In this document: in pieces, positions 33,548-41,356 of the stretch
Numbering within the stretch: the first letter of the stretch is position 1
Layout: the number at the start of each line of letters is the position of its first letter
Assembly (NCBI GenBank): GCA_964568815.1
Contig: CAZMRY010000002.1
Span: 1 to 42,609 of the forward strand
DNA length: 42,609 bases
From: RGIG8700 sp964568815
Lineage (GTDB): Bacteria; Bacillota; Clostridia; RGIG6154
Reading direction: 5' to 3'
The notes under the pieces: model-generated
Told to the model about the DNA's origin: nothing
Databases searched by the model: none
What the model saw: only the letters and a program-made list of their open reading frames with translations
Program-made: the position numbers and the translations under genes

Positions 33548-34258
33548 ATGGAACAATGGAATGGGTTTGAAATTGACAAATTTTTATTTGAAGAACACAA
33601 TGCAGTAGTTGTTAAACCTAATGTAAAGCCAAACGGCAGATGGTTATATAAAACAGAATATTTTGGTGCTTTTCCTGATTTTGAGATAGCTATGCTTAGT
33701 AAAGGTTATCATCTTTGTTATGTTGCCACAAAAACAAGATGGGCAACTGATGAAGATATTGAAATTATGTATTCGTTCACTAAATTCGTTTCAGAAAAAT
33801 ATAACCTTGCTGAAAAATGTATTCCTGTTGGTATGAGCTGCGGTGGTCTTAAGGCTACTAAATTTGCAGAGTATCATCCTGAAAAAATAGCTGTTATGTA
33901 TATCGATGCTCCTGTTTTAAACATACTCAGTATGGCACTCGGTACTACAAACATAAACACATGGCAGGAACTGGTTAATGCATATGGCTTTTCTAAATCT
34001 ACCGTACTTAATTTCAGAGAAAGCCCAATAGATAAAATGAATGTCTTGCTTGAAAATAATATTCCTGTTATTATGGTTTATGGTGACGCAGACGAAACAG
34101 TTTGCTATTCAGAAAACGGAAAAGTTCTTGAAGAATATTATTTAAAAAACAATGGTAATATTAAAGTTATTTCAAAATCTATGTGCAATCATCATCCGCA
34201 TGGACTTGAAGATACAAGTATTATCGAAAAATTTATTGAAGACAATTATAAGGAGTAA
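33548..34258 (+). CDS. Alpha/beta hydrolase (serine esterase-like)
   Basis: This is a 236-aa cytoplasmic hydrolase. The nucleophile elbow is VGMSCGG with Ser97. A later YGDADETV supplies the acid and NHHPHGLED the His. There is no signal peptide or membrane helix. It differs from the esterase at 27.2 kb in its oxyanion region and length, so the two are not recent duplicates. It is placed between a [2Fe-2S] protein and malic enzyme with spacings of 1 and 3 bp. The substrate is unknown. Confidence 0.82.
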   Translation: MEQWNGFEIDKFLFEEHNAVVVKPNVKPNGRWLYKTEYFGAFPDFEIAMLSKGYHLCYVATKTRWATDEDIEIMYSFTKFVSEKYNLAEKCIPVGMSCGGLKATKFAEYHPEKIAVMYIDAPVLNILSMALGTTNINTWQELVNAYGFSKSTVLNFRESPIDKMNVLLENNIPVIMVYGDADETVCYSENGKVLEEYYLKNNGNIKVISKSMCNHHPHGLEDTSIIEKFIEDNYKE

Positions 34259-34261
34259 GTT

Positions 34262-35449
34262 ATGGAAATGAAAGATAAGGCTCTTGCTGAGCATTATAAC
34301 TGGAAAGGGAAAATAGAGGTAAAGTCTAAGATTGCTGTTAAAGACAGTGAAGCTTTATCCCTTGCATATACACCCGGAGTTGCAAGTGCGTGTCTTGAAA
34401 TTAAAGATGATATTGAAAAGTCATACCAGCTTACAAGAAGATGGAATCTTGTTGCTGTTGTAACAGATGGAACAGCGGTACTTGGTCTTGGTGACATTGG
34501 TCCTGAAGCAGGAATGCCTGTTATGGAAGGCAAATGCGTTCTTTTTAAAGAATTTGCTGATGTAGATGCTTTTCCTTTGTGCATAAAATCAAAAGATGTA
34601 GATGAGATTGTAAAAACTGTTTATAATATTTCTGGCAGTTTTGGCGGAATTAATCTTGAAGATATTGCCGCTCCAAAGTGCTTTGAAATTGAAAAAAGAC
34701 TTAAAGAAATATGTGATATTCCTGTTTTCCACGATGACCAGCACGGAACTGCAATCGTTGTTGCTGCGGCACTCATAAATGGATTAAAGGTTGTTAATAA
34801 AGAGATTGATAAAGTTAAAGTTGTAATCAACGGTGCAGGCTCTGCAGGAATTGCCATAGGAAAACACCTTTTAAATCTTGGTGTTAAAAATCTTATAATG
34901 TGCGATAAATTTGGTATAATATGTGAAGGTATGGAAGGGCTTAATCCTGCACATGAAGAAATAAGCAAGATTACAAACAAAGACAAAAAATCAGGCTCTT
35001 TAATAGATGCAATAAGTGGTGCAGATGTGTTTATCGGCGTTTCAGCACCAAATATTGTTTCTGAAGAAATGATTAAGTCTATGAATAAAGATGCAATTGT
35101 TTTCCCAATGGCAAACCCTGTGCCTGAAATTATGCCTGATATTGCAATGAAAGCTGGTGCAAAAGTGGTAGGTACCGGCAGATCTGATTTTAATAATCAG
35201 ATAAATAATGTTTTAGCTTTTCCAGGTATTTTCAGAGGTGCACTTGATGTAAGAGCAAGTGAAATAAATGAAGAAATGAAAGTTGCAGCATCTTTAGCTA
35301 TTGCATCGCTTGTTTCAGATGAAGAGCTGAATGAAAATTATATTTTACCTAAAGCTTTTGATGAAAGAATAGGGAAGACTGTTGCAAATGCTGTAGCAGA
35401 TGCAGCAATTAAAACAAATGTAGCAAGAATTAAATTAAACGGAGAGTGA
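34262..35449 (+). CDS. NAD(P)-dependent malic enzyme
   Basis: This enzyme oxidatively decarboxylates malate to pyruvate. The 395-aa short bacterial form lacks the phosphotransacetylase-like domain of the long MaeB enzymes. Visible are SLAYTPGVASACLEI, VVTDGTAVLGLGDIG, the catalytic and metal region DVDAFPLCI, EDIAAPKCFEIE, VFHDDQHGTAIV and the Rossmann GAGSAGIAIGKHLL. ATG is 3 bp after the esterase stop with AAGGAG upstream. The 3' end overlaps the DUF1846 region. The coenzyme cannot be read with certainty. Confidence 0.94.
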   Translation: MEMKDKALAEHYNWKGKIEVKSKIAVKDSEALSLAYTPGVASACLEIKDDIEKSYQLTRRWNLVAVVTDGTAVLGLGDIGPEAGMPVMEGKCVLFKEFADVDAFPLCIKSKDVDEIVKTVYNISGSFGGINLEDIAAPKCFEIEKRLKEICDIPVFHDDQHGTAIVVAAALINGLKVVNKEIDKVKVVINGAGSAGIAIGKHLLNLGVKNLIMCDKFGIICEGMEGLNPAHEEISKITNKDKKSGSLIDAISGADVFIGVSAPNIVSEEMIKSMNKDAIVFPMANPVPEIMPDIAMKAGAKVVGTGRSDFNNQINNVLAFPGIFRGALDVRASEINEEMKVAASLAIASLVSDEELNENYILPKAFDERIGKTVANAVADAAIKTNVARIKLNGE

Positions 35450-35454
35450 GTTTT

Positions 35455-36942
35455 TTGAGTTACAAAGTTGGCTTTGATAATGAAAAATACATAAAAATGC
35501 AATCTGAGCATATTGCTGAAAGAATTAATTCTTTTGGTGATAAGCTTTATCTTGAACTTGGCGGGAAATTATTTGATGATTTTCATGCATCAAGAGTTTT
35601 ACCAGGGTTTATGCCTGACAGTAAAATCAAAATGCTCACCAGTCTTAAAGACAAACTTGAAATTGTTATAGCAATAAGTGCTATTGATATCGTTAAAAAC
35701 AAAATCAGAGGCGATTATAATATAACTTATGACCTTGACACATTAAGACTTATAGATGCATTCAGATCTATTGGTTTTCTTGTCGGAAGTGTTGTAATTA
35801 CACAATATGGCGGTGAACCTGCAGTAAAGACCTTTAAAAACAGACTTGAAAAACTCGGTATAAATGTATATCTTCATTATCCGATTGAGGGTTACCCTGC
35901 TAACCTTGAGCTTATTGTAAGTGATGATGGATTTGGTAAAAACGATTATATAGAAACAACAAGGCCATTAGTTGTTGTTACTGCACCAGGTCCCGGAAGT
36001 GGTAAAATGGCAACTTGTCTGTCACAGCTTTATCACGAGCATAAACGAGGCATAAAAGCCGGCTATGCAAAATTTGAAACATTCCCCATATGGAATATCC
36101 CTCTCAAGCATCCTGTAAATCTTGCATATGAGGCCGCAACAGCTGATTTAAACGATCTTAATCTTATTGATCCGTTTCATTTGGAAGCGTATAATATTTC
36201 AGCAGTAAACTATAACAGAGATATTGAGGTTTTCCCTGTTCTTAATGCTATTTTTGAAAAAATTCTCGGTGAAAGCCCTTATAAATCGCCTACAGATATG
36301 GGTGTAAATATGGTTGGAAATTGCATATTTGATGATGACGCAGTGTGTGATGCTGCCAAAGATGAAATTATCAGAAGATATTATCAGACAATGTGCGACA
36401 ATGTTAAAGGCACAGTTGAAAAGAGTGCAGTTTATAAAACTGAGCTTATTATGAAACAGGCAGGTATTTCAACACAGGACAGAAGGGTTGTTGAAAAAGC
36501 ATTAGAAAGAGCGGAGCTTTCTGAAGGTCCTGCAGTAGCTATAGAGCTTACAAATGGTAAAATTGTAACAGGAAAAACATCTTCGCTTCTTGGTGCATCA
36601 TCAGCTGCTTTGCTAAACGCTCTTAAATGTCTTGCAGATATTGATGACGATGTTAAGCTTATTGCACCTGAAATTATAGAACCTGTTCAGGATTTAAAGG
36701 TAAATCATCTTGGAAACAGAAACCCAAGACTTCATACTGATGAAACATTAACTGCATTATCAATATCAGCAACAATGGATGAAAATGCTAAAAAAGCATT
36801 GTCAAAAATTGACGATTTAAAATATTCACAGGTTCATTCTACTGTAATTTTGTCTGAAATTGACAGGCAGATTTTTAAAAAATTGCATATGGATTTGACT
36901 CAGGAACCTGTTTATCAGTCTAAAAAACTGTATCACAGATAA
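35455..36942 (+). CDS. DUF1846 family protein
   Basis: This is a 495-aa cytoplasmic protein of the DUF1846 family, which is widespread in Firmicutes and has a solved structure but no firmly established function. Diagnostic stretches are GFDNEKYIKMQSEHIAERI, FLPGFMPDSK-like RVLPGFMPDSKIK, TAPGPGSGKMATCLSQLYHE and the C-terminal HLGNRNPRLHTDE. The GPGSGK segment looks like a nucleotide-binding loop. I prefer the TTG at 35455, because GGAGAG lies 8 nt upstream and the product then begins MSYKVGFDN like relatives. A GTG at 35446 would abut the site. Confidence 0.9.
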   Translation: MSYKVGFDNEKYIKMQSEHIAERINSFGDKLYLELGGKLFDDFHASRVLPGFMPDSKIKMLTSLKDKLEIVIAISAIDIVKNKIRGDYNITYDLDTLRLIDAFRSIGFLVGSVVITQYGGEPAVKTFKNRLEKLGINVYLHYPIEGYPANLELIVSDDGFGKNDYIETTRPLVVVTAPGPGSGKMATCLSQLYHEHKRGIKAGYAKFETFPIWNIPLKHPVNLAYEAATADLNDLNLIDPFHLEAYNISAVNYNRDIEVFPVLNAIFEKILGESPYKSPTDMGVNMVGNCIFDDDAVCDAAKDEIIRRYYQTMCDNVKGTVEKSAVYKTELIMKQAGISTQDRRVVEKALERAELSEGPAVAIELTNGKIVTGKTSSLLGASSAALLNALKCLADIDDDVKLIAPEIIEPVQDLKVNHLGNRNPRLHTDETLTALSISATMDENAKKALSKIDDLKYSQVHSTVILSEIDRQIFKKLHMDLTQEPVYQSKKLYHR

Positions 36943-36961
36943 CAAAGGAGAATGATATATT

Positions 36962-38242
36962 ATGAAAAATTGGAAAATTGACACTAAATGCCTTCAGTCA
37001 GGTTATGCACCGGGAAATGGTGAACCAAGACAGATACCAATAATACAAAGTACAACATTTAAATATGCAACAAGTGAAGAAATGGGTAAACTATTTGACC
37101 TTGAAGCATCAGGATATTTCTATTCAAGACTTCAGAACCCAACAAATGATTATGTTGCAGCAAGAATATGCGAACTTGAAGGCGGTACTGCTGCAATGCT
37201 TACAGCTTCAGGTCAGGCTGCATCTTTCTACAGCATATTTAATATAGCAGAATGTGGCAGCCATATTGTATGTTCATCAAGTATTTATGGTGGTACATTT
37301 AATCTTTTCTCTGTTACAATGAAAAAAATGGGAATTGAATTCACTTTTGTTAATCCTGATTGCAGCGATGAAGAATTAAATGCTGCTTTCAAAGAAAATA
37401 CTAAGGCTGTATTTGGTGAAACAATTGCAAACCCATCACTTGTTGTTCTTGATATTGAAAGATTTGCAAAAGCTGCTCATTCACATGGTGTACCACTTAT
37501 TGTTGATAATACATTTGCGACACCTGTAAACTGCAGACCTTTTGAATTTGGTGCAGATATTGTTATTCATTCTACAACAAAATATATGGATGGTCACGCA
37601 TCGGCAGTTGGTGGTTGCATTGTTGATTCAGGTAAATTTGACTGGACAAAATATCCTGAAAAATTCCCTGGTCTTTGCACACCTGACGAAAGTTATCACG
37701 GAATAACATATACAGAAAGATTCGGAATAGAGGGCGCATACATAACAAAGGCTACTACACAGCTTATGAGAGATTTAGGCTCAATTCAGTCACCATTCAG
37801 TGCTTATCTTTTAAATCTTGGACTTGAAAGCTTACCGCTTAGAATGAAAAAACACTGTGAAAATGCAGAAACTGTTGCAAAATATCTTGCAAATAATGAT
37901 AAAATAGCTTGGGTAAATTATTGCTCACTTGAAGGCAACAAATATTATGAACTTGCTCAAAAATATCTTAAAAACGGTTCTTGTGGTGTAATCAGCTTCG
38001 GCATTAAAGGTGGCAGACAAGCAGCAGAAAAATTTATGAAAAATTTAAAACTTGCATCTATAGAAACTCATGTAGCAGATTCTAAAACATGCTGCCTGCA
38101 TCCTGCAAGCACAACTCATCGTCAGTTAAGTGATGCAGAACTTGAAGCTTGTGGCGTATCTCCTGACCTTATTAGATTTTCTTGCGGCCTTGAAAATGCA
38201 GAAGATATTATTGCTGATATTGATCAGGCTTTAAACATATAA
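36962..38242 (+). CDS. metY: O-acetylhomoserine aminocarboxypropyltransferase (sulfhydrylase)
   Basis: MetY uses sulfide and O-acetylhomoserine to make homocysteine, with PLP. The PLP lysine is Lys207 in HSTTKYMDGHASAVGG. The cofactor region GGTAAMLTASGQAA and the insertion around 215-245, typical of the longer MetY rather than MetB/MetC, are present. The length of 426 aa fits MetY. MetA, 17 bp downstream, supplies the O-acetylhomoserine. No T-box or SAM riboswitch is visible in the 20 bp upstream, so the pair is probably transcribed from the malic-enzyme run. Confidence 0.93.
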   Translation: MKNWKIDTKCLQSGYAPGNGEPRQIPIIQSTTFKYATSEEMGKLFDLEASGYFYSRLQNPTNDYVAARICELEGGTAAMLTASGQAASFYSIFNIAECGSHIVCSSSIYGGTFNLFSVTMKKMGIEFTFVNPDCSDEELNAAFKENTKAVFGETIANPSLVVLDIERFAKAAHSHGVPLIVDNTFATPVNCRPFEFGADIVIHSTTKYMDGHASAVGGCIVDSGKFDWTKYPEKFPGLCTPDESYHGITYTERFGIEGAYITKATTQLMRDLGSIQSPFSAYLLNLGLESLPLRMKKHCENAETVAKYLANNDKIAWVNYCSLEGNKYYELAQKYLKNGSCGVISFGIKGGRQAAEKFMKNLKLASIETHVADSKTCCLHPASTTHRQLSDAELEACGVSPDLIRFSCGLENAEDIIADIDQALNI

Positions 38243-38259
38243 CTTTGGAGGTAAATTAA

Positions 38260-39186
38260 ATGCCTATAAAAATACCTAATACTTTGCCTGCTGTTCAAGT
38301 TCTTAACAACGAAAATATTTTTGTTATGACAGACACAAGGGCACAGTCTCAGGATATCAGACCCCTTAAAATTGTAGTTTTAAACTTAATGCCTCTTAAA
38401 ATAGAGACAGAGACACAACTTGCAAGACTTTTGGGAAATACTCCGCTTCAGATTGAAATGGAGCTTATCAGAACCAAGACATATAAGTCTAAAAATGTTT
38501 CTCAGGAGCATCTTATAGCTTTTTATAAGACCTTTGATGAAATTAAGGATAAATATTTTGATGGTATGATTATAACAGGTGCACCTGTAGAAAATATGGA
38601 GTTTGAAGAAGTTGAATACTGGTCGGAATTATGCGAAATAATGGAATGGACAAAAAGCCATGTTCACAGTACTTTCCATATTTGCTGGGGTGCACAGGCT
38701 GGTCTTTACTATCATTTTGGTATTAAGAAACATCAGATGGAAAGAAAGCTTTCAGGTGTATTCCCACATATTGCCGACCATAAAACTTCGATACTTTTCA
38801 GAGGTTTTGACGATGTGTTTATGGTTCCGCATTCAAGACATACAACTGTTTTACGCGAAGATATAGAAAAAGAACCCAAGCTTAAAATTCTGTCTTCTTC
38901 AGAAGAAGCGGGAGTGTTTGCTGTTTCAACCAAAAACGGTCGACAGATATTCATTACAGGTCATGCTGAATACGATACTGATACTCTTAAAAACGAGTAT
39001 CTGAGAGATTTGAAAGCAGGACTTGATAATGTTGATATGCCCAAAAATTATTTTCCTGATGACGATATTACAAAGCAACCGGTTTCTACATGGCGTTCAC
39101 ATGCACACCTTTTGTATTCAAACTGGTTAAACTATTTTGTATATCAGACAACACCATATAATGTTGAAGACATAAAGAAGGATTGA
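38260..39186 (+). CDS. metA: Homoserine O-acetyltransferase (MetA family)
   Basis: This enzyme acylates homoserine at the start of methionine synthesis. The catalytic triad aligns in number with the known family: Cys142 (HICWGAQAG), His235 and Glu237 (TGHAEYD). Residue 111 is Glu (GAPVENMEF). In studied family members Glu here favours acetyl-CoA, whereas Gly (E. coli) favours succinyl-CoA, so I predict acetyltransferase. That agrees with the adjacent O-acetylhomoserine-using MetY. The length of 308 aa is standard. A GGAGG site precedes the ATG. Confidence 0.95.
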   Translation: MPIKIPNTLPAVQVLNNENIFVMTDTRAQSQDIRPLKIVVLNLMPLKIETETQLARLLGNTPLQIEMELIRTKTYKSKNVSQEHLIAFYKTFDEIKDKYFDGMIITGAPVENMEFEEVEYWSELCEIMEWTKSHVHSTFHICWGAQAGLYYHFGIKKHQMERKLSGVFPHIADHKTSILFRGFDDVFMVPHSRHTTVLREDIEKEPKLKILSSSEEAGVFAVSTKNGRQIFITGHAEYDTDTLKNEYLRDLKAGLDNVDMPKNYFPDDDITKQPVSTWRSHAHLLYSNWLNYFVYQTTPYNVEDIKKD

Positions 39187-39188
39187 AA

Positions 39189-39992
39189 ATGAAAAAAATA
39201 ATCGATGCACATTGTCATATATATCCAGATAAAATAGCGCTTAAAGCATCAACTGCAACCGGAAGCTTCTATGATATCCCTTGTAAATGCGACGGAAAGG
39301 TAAGCACGATGCTTGAAGAAGGAGAGAAAGCAGGAGTTACGCATTATATAATTCAATCTGTTGCAACAACACCTGCTCAGGTTCCCAGTATTAATAAATT
39401 TATTGCAGATGAAGTTAATAAAGCTGACGGAATTATGACCGGACTCGGTACAATGCATCCAGATTGTGAAGATAAAGAAAAAGAAATAAAAAACATTATT
39501 TCTCTTGGTCTTAAAGGTGTAAAACTTCATCCCGATATCCAGGGCTTTAAGATTGATGATTACCGTATGCTTAAAATATATGAGCTGTGTGAAAAATACA
39601 ACCTCGTTATACTAATGCACACAGGTGACATACGATATGACTATTCAAATTCAAACAGAATGTTGCCAATAATTGAGATATATAAAAATCTTAAAGTAAT
39701 CGGAGCACACTTAGGCGGATGGTCAATATGGGAAGAAGCATCAGAAAAATTAGCACATCATGATAATTTTTTTGTTGATTGTTCTTCCTCTCTTTATGCG
39801 TTGACACCTGAAAAAGCATCTGAAATCATTAAAAAGTATGGTGCAGATAAGGTTTTGTTCGGTACAGATTACCCTATGTGGACACCGACAGAGGAGTTGG
39901 AACGATTTAATAAGCTTGACCTTACTGACATGGAAAGGGAACATATACTGCATATTAATGCAGAAAATTTATTTGATATTAAGGAGCCTTAA
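39189..39992 (+). CDS. Amidohydrolase family protein (metal-dependent TIM barrel)
   Basis: This is a 267-aa member of the amidohydrolase-2 family (decarboxylases and hydrolases). Metal ligand motifs are DAHCHIYP at the N-terminus, VKLHPDIQGF, LMHTGD, GAHLGGW and the Asp in LFGTDYPMW. The substrate is unknown. The start is the ATG at 39189 with AAGGA upstream, inside the metA stop region. An upstream in-frame TTG at 39183 was rejected. The stop codon lies in the loop of the following terminator. Confidence 0.87.
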   Translation: MKKIIDAHCHIYPDKIALKASTATGSFYDIPCKCDGKVSTMLEEGEKAGVTHYIIQSVATTPAQVPSINKFIADEVNKADGIMTGLGTMHPDCEDKEKEIKNIISLGLKGVKLHPDIQGFKIDDYRMLKIYELCEKYNLVILMHTGDIRYDYSNSNRMLPIIEIYKNLKVIGAHLGGWSIWEEASEKLAHHDNFFVDCSSSLYALTPEKASEIIKKYGADKVLFGTDYPMWTPTEELERFNKLDLTDMEREHILHINAENLFDIKEP

Positions 39993-40007
39993 ATGGCTCT
40001 TTTTTTA
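39984..40007 (+). terminator. Intrinsic terminator after the amidohydrolase gene
   Basis: GAGCC (39984-39988) pairs with GGCTC (39995-39999), with a possible extra G-U pair, followed by a run of seven or eight T. The gene's own TAA is in the loop. The stem is short, but the U-tract is strong. Confidence 0.8.
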
Positions 40008-40014
40008 TGGACTG

Positions 40015-40042
40015 GCAAAAATATACATTTTTTTCATATAAA
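40015..40042 (+). promoter_or_regulatory. Possible sigma-E-type promoter of sigK
   Basis: GCAAAAA (40015-40021) resembles a sigma-E -35, and CATATAAA (40035-40042), 13 bp downstream, resembles the CATACAAT -10. No good sigma-A promoter is seen between the terminator and sigK. sigK is sigma-E-dependent in known sporulators. The matches are partial and in AT-rich DNA. Confidence 0.35.
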
Positions 40043-40059
40043 GTTATGAGGTGTTTATT

Positions 40060-40755
40060 TTGTTTGAATTCATAAGTATTTTTACACAACAGATATTCTT
40101 TTTAATTTCGTACGTTTCCTCAGGGAATTCTTTTCCTAAACCATTAACAACCGAAGAAGAACTATATTATCTTAAAAAATGTAAAAATGGTGATATAGAT
40201 GCAAGAAATATACTTGTAGAGAAGAATATGAGGTTGGTTGCTCACATAGCCAAAAAATATGGAACAAGTTCACTTGAGTATGAAGATATGCTTTCTATAG
40301 GTGCAATAGGTCTTATAAAAGCTATAAATACTTTTGATTTTGAAAAAGGAAACAAACTTGGCACATATGCTTCAAGATGCATCGACAACGAAATATTGAT
40401 GGTAATAAGAAATATTAAAAAGTCTGCTAATGATGTTTCCCTTGATGAACCAATAGGAAAGGATAAAGAGGGGAATGAAATAACATTTATTGATATAATA
40501 ACCTCCGATGATGAAGATGTAGTTGAAAATGTCACAAAAAAAGGTTATATTAAAAAATTATATGATATTATTGATGATGTATTAAGTGAGCGTGAAAAAA
40601 TGATAATAGTATATCGATTTGGTTTATATGATACAGATACAATGACTCAGCAAGAGTTGGCTGATGAGCTCAATATATCAAGGTCATATATTTCCAGGAT
40701 AGAAAAGAAGGCACTTAACAAATTAAGAAAAGCCCTTAAAATATCGTACCTATAA
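40060..40755 (+). CDS. sigK: Pro-sigma-K, late mother-cell sporulation sigma factor
   Basis: This RNA polymerase sigma factor directs late mother-cell genes for spore coat and cortex. Region 2 (RNMLVEKN-like RNILVEKNMRLVAHIAKKYG, then LSIGAIGLIKAINTF and YASRCIDNEILM) and region 4 (MTQQELADELNISRSYISRIEKKAL) are intact. DEPIGKDKEGNEI is typical of SigK. A hydrophobic leader (IFTQQIFFLISYVSSGNSFPKPLT, residues about 8-30, read from TTG 40060) matches the pro-sequence removed by SpoIVFB, with a likely S17/Y18 boundary. I prefer TTG 40060, 9 nt after GAGG. GTG 40051 abuts it. The gene is uninterrupted, with no skin-like element. Confidence 0.93.
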   Translation: MFEFISIFTQQIFFLISYVSSGNSFPKPLTTEEELYYLKKCKNGDIDARNILVEKNMRLVAHIAKKYGTSSLEYEDMLSIGAIGLIKAINTFDFEKGNKLGTYASRCIDNEILMVIRNIKKSANDVSLDEPIGKDKEGNEITFIDIITSDDEDVVENVTKKGYIKKLYDIIDDVLSEREKMIIVYRFGLYDTDTMTQQELADELNISRSYISRIEKKALNKLRKALKISYL

Positions 40756-40797
40756 CCCGATTTTCTGTGAAACGAACTTTTGGTTGAGATTTCGCAG
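40749..40797 (+). repeat. Left arm of a ~49-bp imperfect inverted repeat
   Basis: This segment begins in the last codons of sigK and includes its TAA. It recurs in inverted orientation at 42506-42554. The 14 inner bases (40784-40797, TTGAGATTTCGCAG) are identical. Ungapped comparison of all 49 positions gives about 37 matches by eye, with most differences being transitions. Confidence 0.75.
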
Positions 40798-40866
40798 AGA
40801 AATTGAATTGTATTGAGCTAATATGTCCATTTTTTATGTATAGTTTATGGTGTAGCAAAGTTCCGC

Positions 40867-40971
40867 ATATTATAAACAATATTAGAGGTTTTATAAAATC
40901 TGCCAAAAGTTTTATAAAATCTCTTTTTGCTTTTATAAAGAGATGCAGAAGGTTTATAAAAACTGTGGAGA
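40867..40971 (+). repeat. Five tandem units with an exact 21-bp period
   Basis: Units start at 40867, 40888, 40909, 40930 and 40951. Each has a TTATAAA-type core at the same offset. The unit at 40888 and that at 40909 share GTTTTATAAAATCT. The first is the most degenerate. The period equals two turns of B-DNA. A related TTTATAAAAATCT occurs at 41295-41307, next to the -35 of the following gene. In one frame the units read as a 7-residue FIK-containing repeat, but I do not consider that coding. Confidence 0.7.
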
Positions 40972-40989
40972 ATGTTAATTTTACTTATA

Positions 40990-41114
40990 AAAGGCTTCTC
41001 CTTGAGGAGAGGCTCCGCCGTAGGCGGTGGTGAGGTGTAGCCGCTTGCGGCGTTTGTTTTTCCACCTCATCTGAGTTGCTACGCAACCCACCTTCCCCTC
41101 AAGGGGAAGGCTTT
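40990..41114. mobile_element. MITE-like palindromic element without coding capacity
   Basis: This GC-rich element of about 125 bp sits in AT-rich DNA. Its ends are inverted: AAAGGCTTCTCCTTGAGG at the left and the complement of CCTCAAGGGGAAGGCTTT at the right, 16 of 18 positions matching. Inside are small hairpins (CTCCTTGAGGAG, CCGCCGTAGGCGG, GCCGCTTGCGGC, GTTGCTACGCAAC) and a GGTGAGGTG/CCACCTCA pair. No clear target duplication is seen. It resembles dispersed palindromic elements of gut Firmicutes. Confidence 0.65.
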
Positions 41115-41240
41115 GGATAATCTACCTCAAAAGTGTCATTTATAAGTATCGGAAAAATACCGAAGATTTTTCAACCGCACTTCTTTTATGATTTTACCTC
41201 ATAAAAAGTAAGTTTTTTAAAAATTAATAAGGCAAAAAGA

Positions 41241-41269
41241 AAAAGTGTTGGTTTTTTAAAAACACTTTT
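41241..41269. other. 9-bp inverted repeat upstream of the cassette promoter
   Basis: AAAAGTGTT (41241-41249) and AACACTTTT (41261-41269) flank an 11-nt loop about 40 bp before the -35 box. It could be an operator or an old terminator. The rest of 41115-41308 is AT-rich and holds no gene that I can see. Confidence 0.4.
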
Positions 41270-41308
41270 ACAAATTAGTACAAAATTGTATATATTTATA
41301 AAAATCTA

Positions 41309-41337
41309 TTGACAAGAACAAATTTGTGTGTTATACT
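41309..41337 (+). promoter_or_regulatory. Near-consensus sigma-A promoter of the two-gene cassette
   Basis: TTGACA (41309-41314), exactly 17 bp, and TATACT (41332-41337). This is one of the two best matches in the window. The longest in-frame reading of the following gene would start at the TTG of this -35 box, which shows that start is wrong. Confidence 0.85.
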
Positions 41338-41356
41338 CTGTTTAGAGGTGAAAACA

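Noticed and set aside
36943..36961. SAM or T-box leader in front of metY-metA
   Set aside because: Only about 20 bp separate the DUF1846 gene from metY, which is too short for either regulator.
40803..41033. 76-codon open frame after sigK with a 7-residue FIK repeat
   Set aside because: It has no binding site, begins with TTG, runs through a 21-bp tandem DNA repeat and ends inside the MITE-like element. The periodic peptide is explained by the DNA repeat having a length divisible by three.
41309..41356. Upstream TTG start of the RHH/zinc-ribbon gene
   Set aside because: The TTG is part of the -35 box TTGACA, so it would not be transcribed. The ATG at 41357 has a good binding site.
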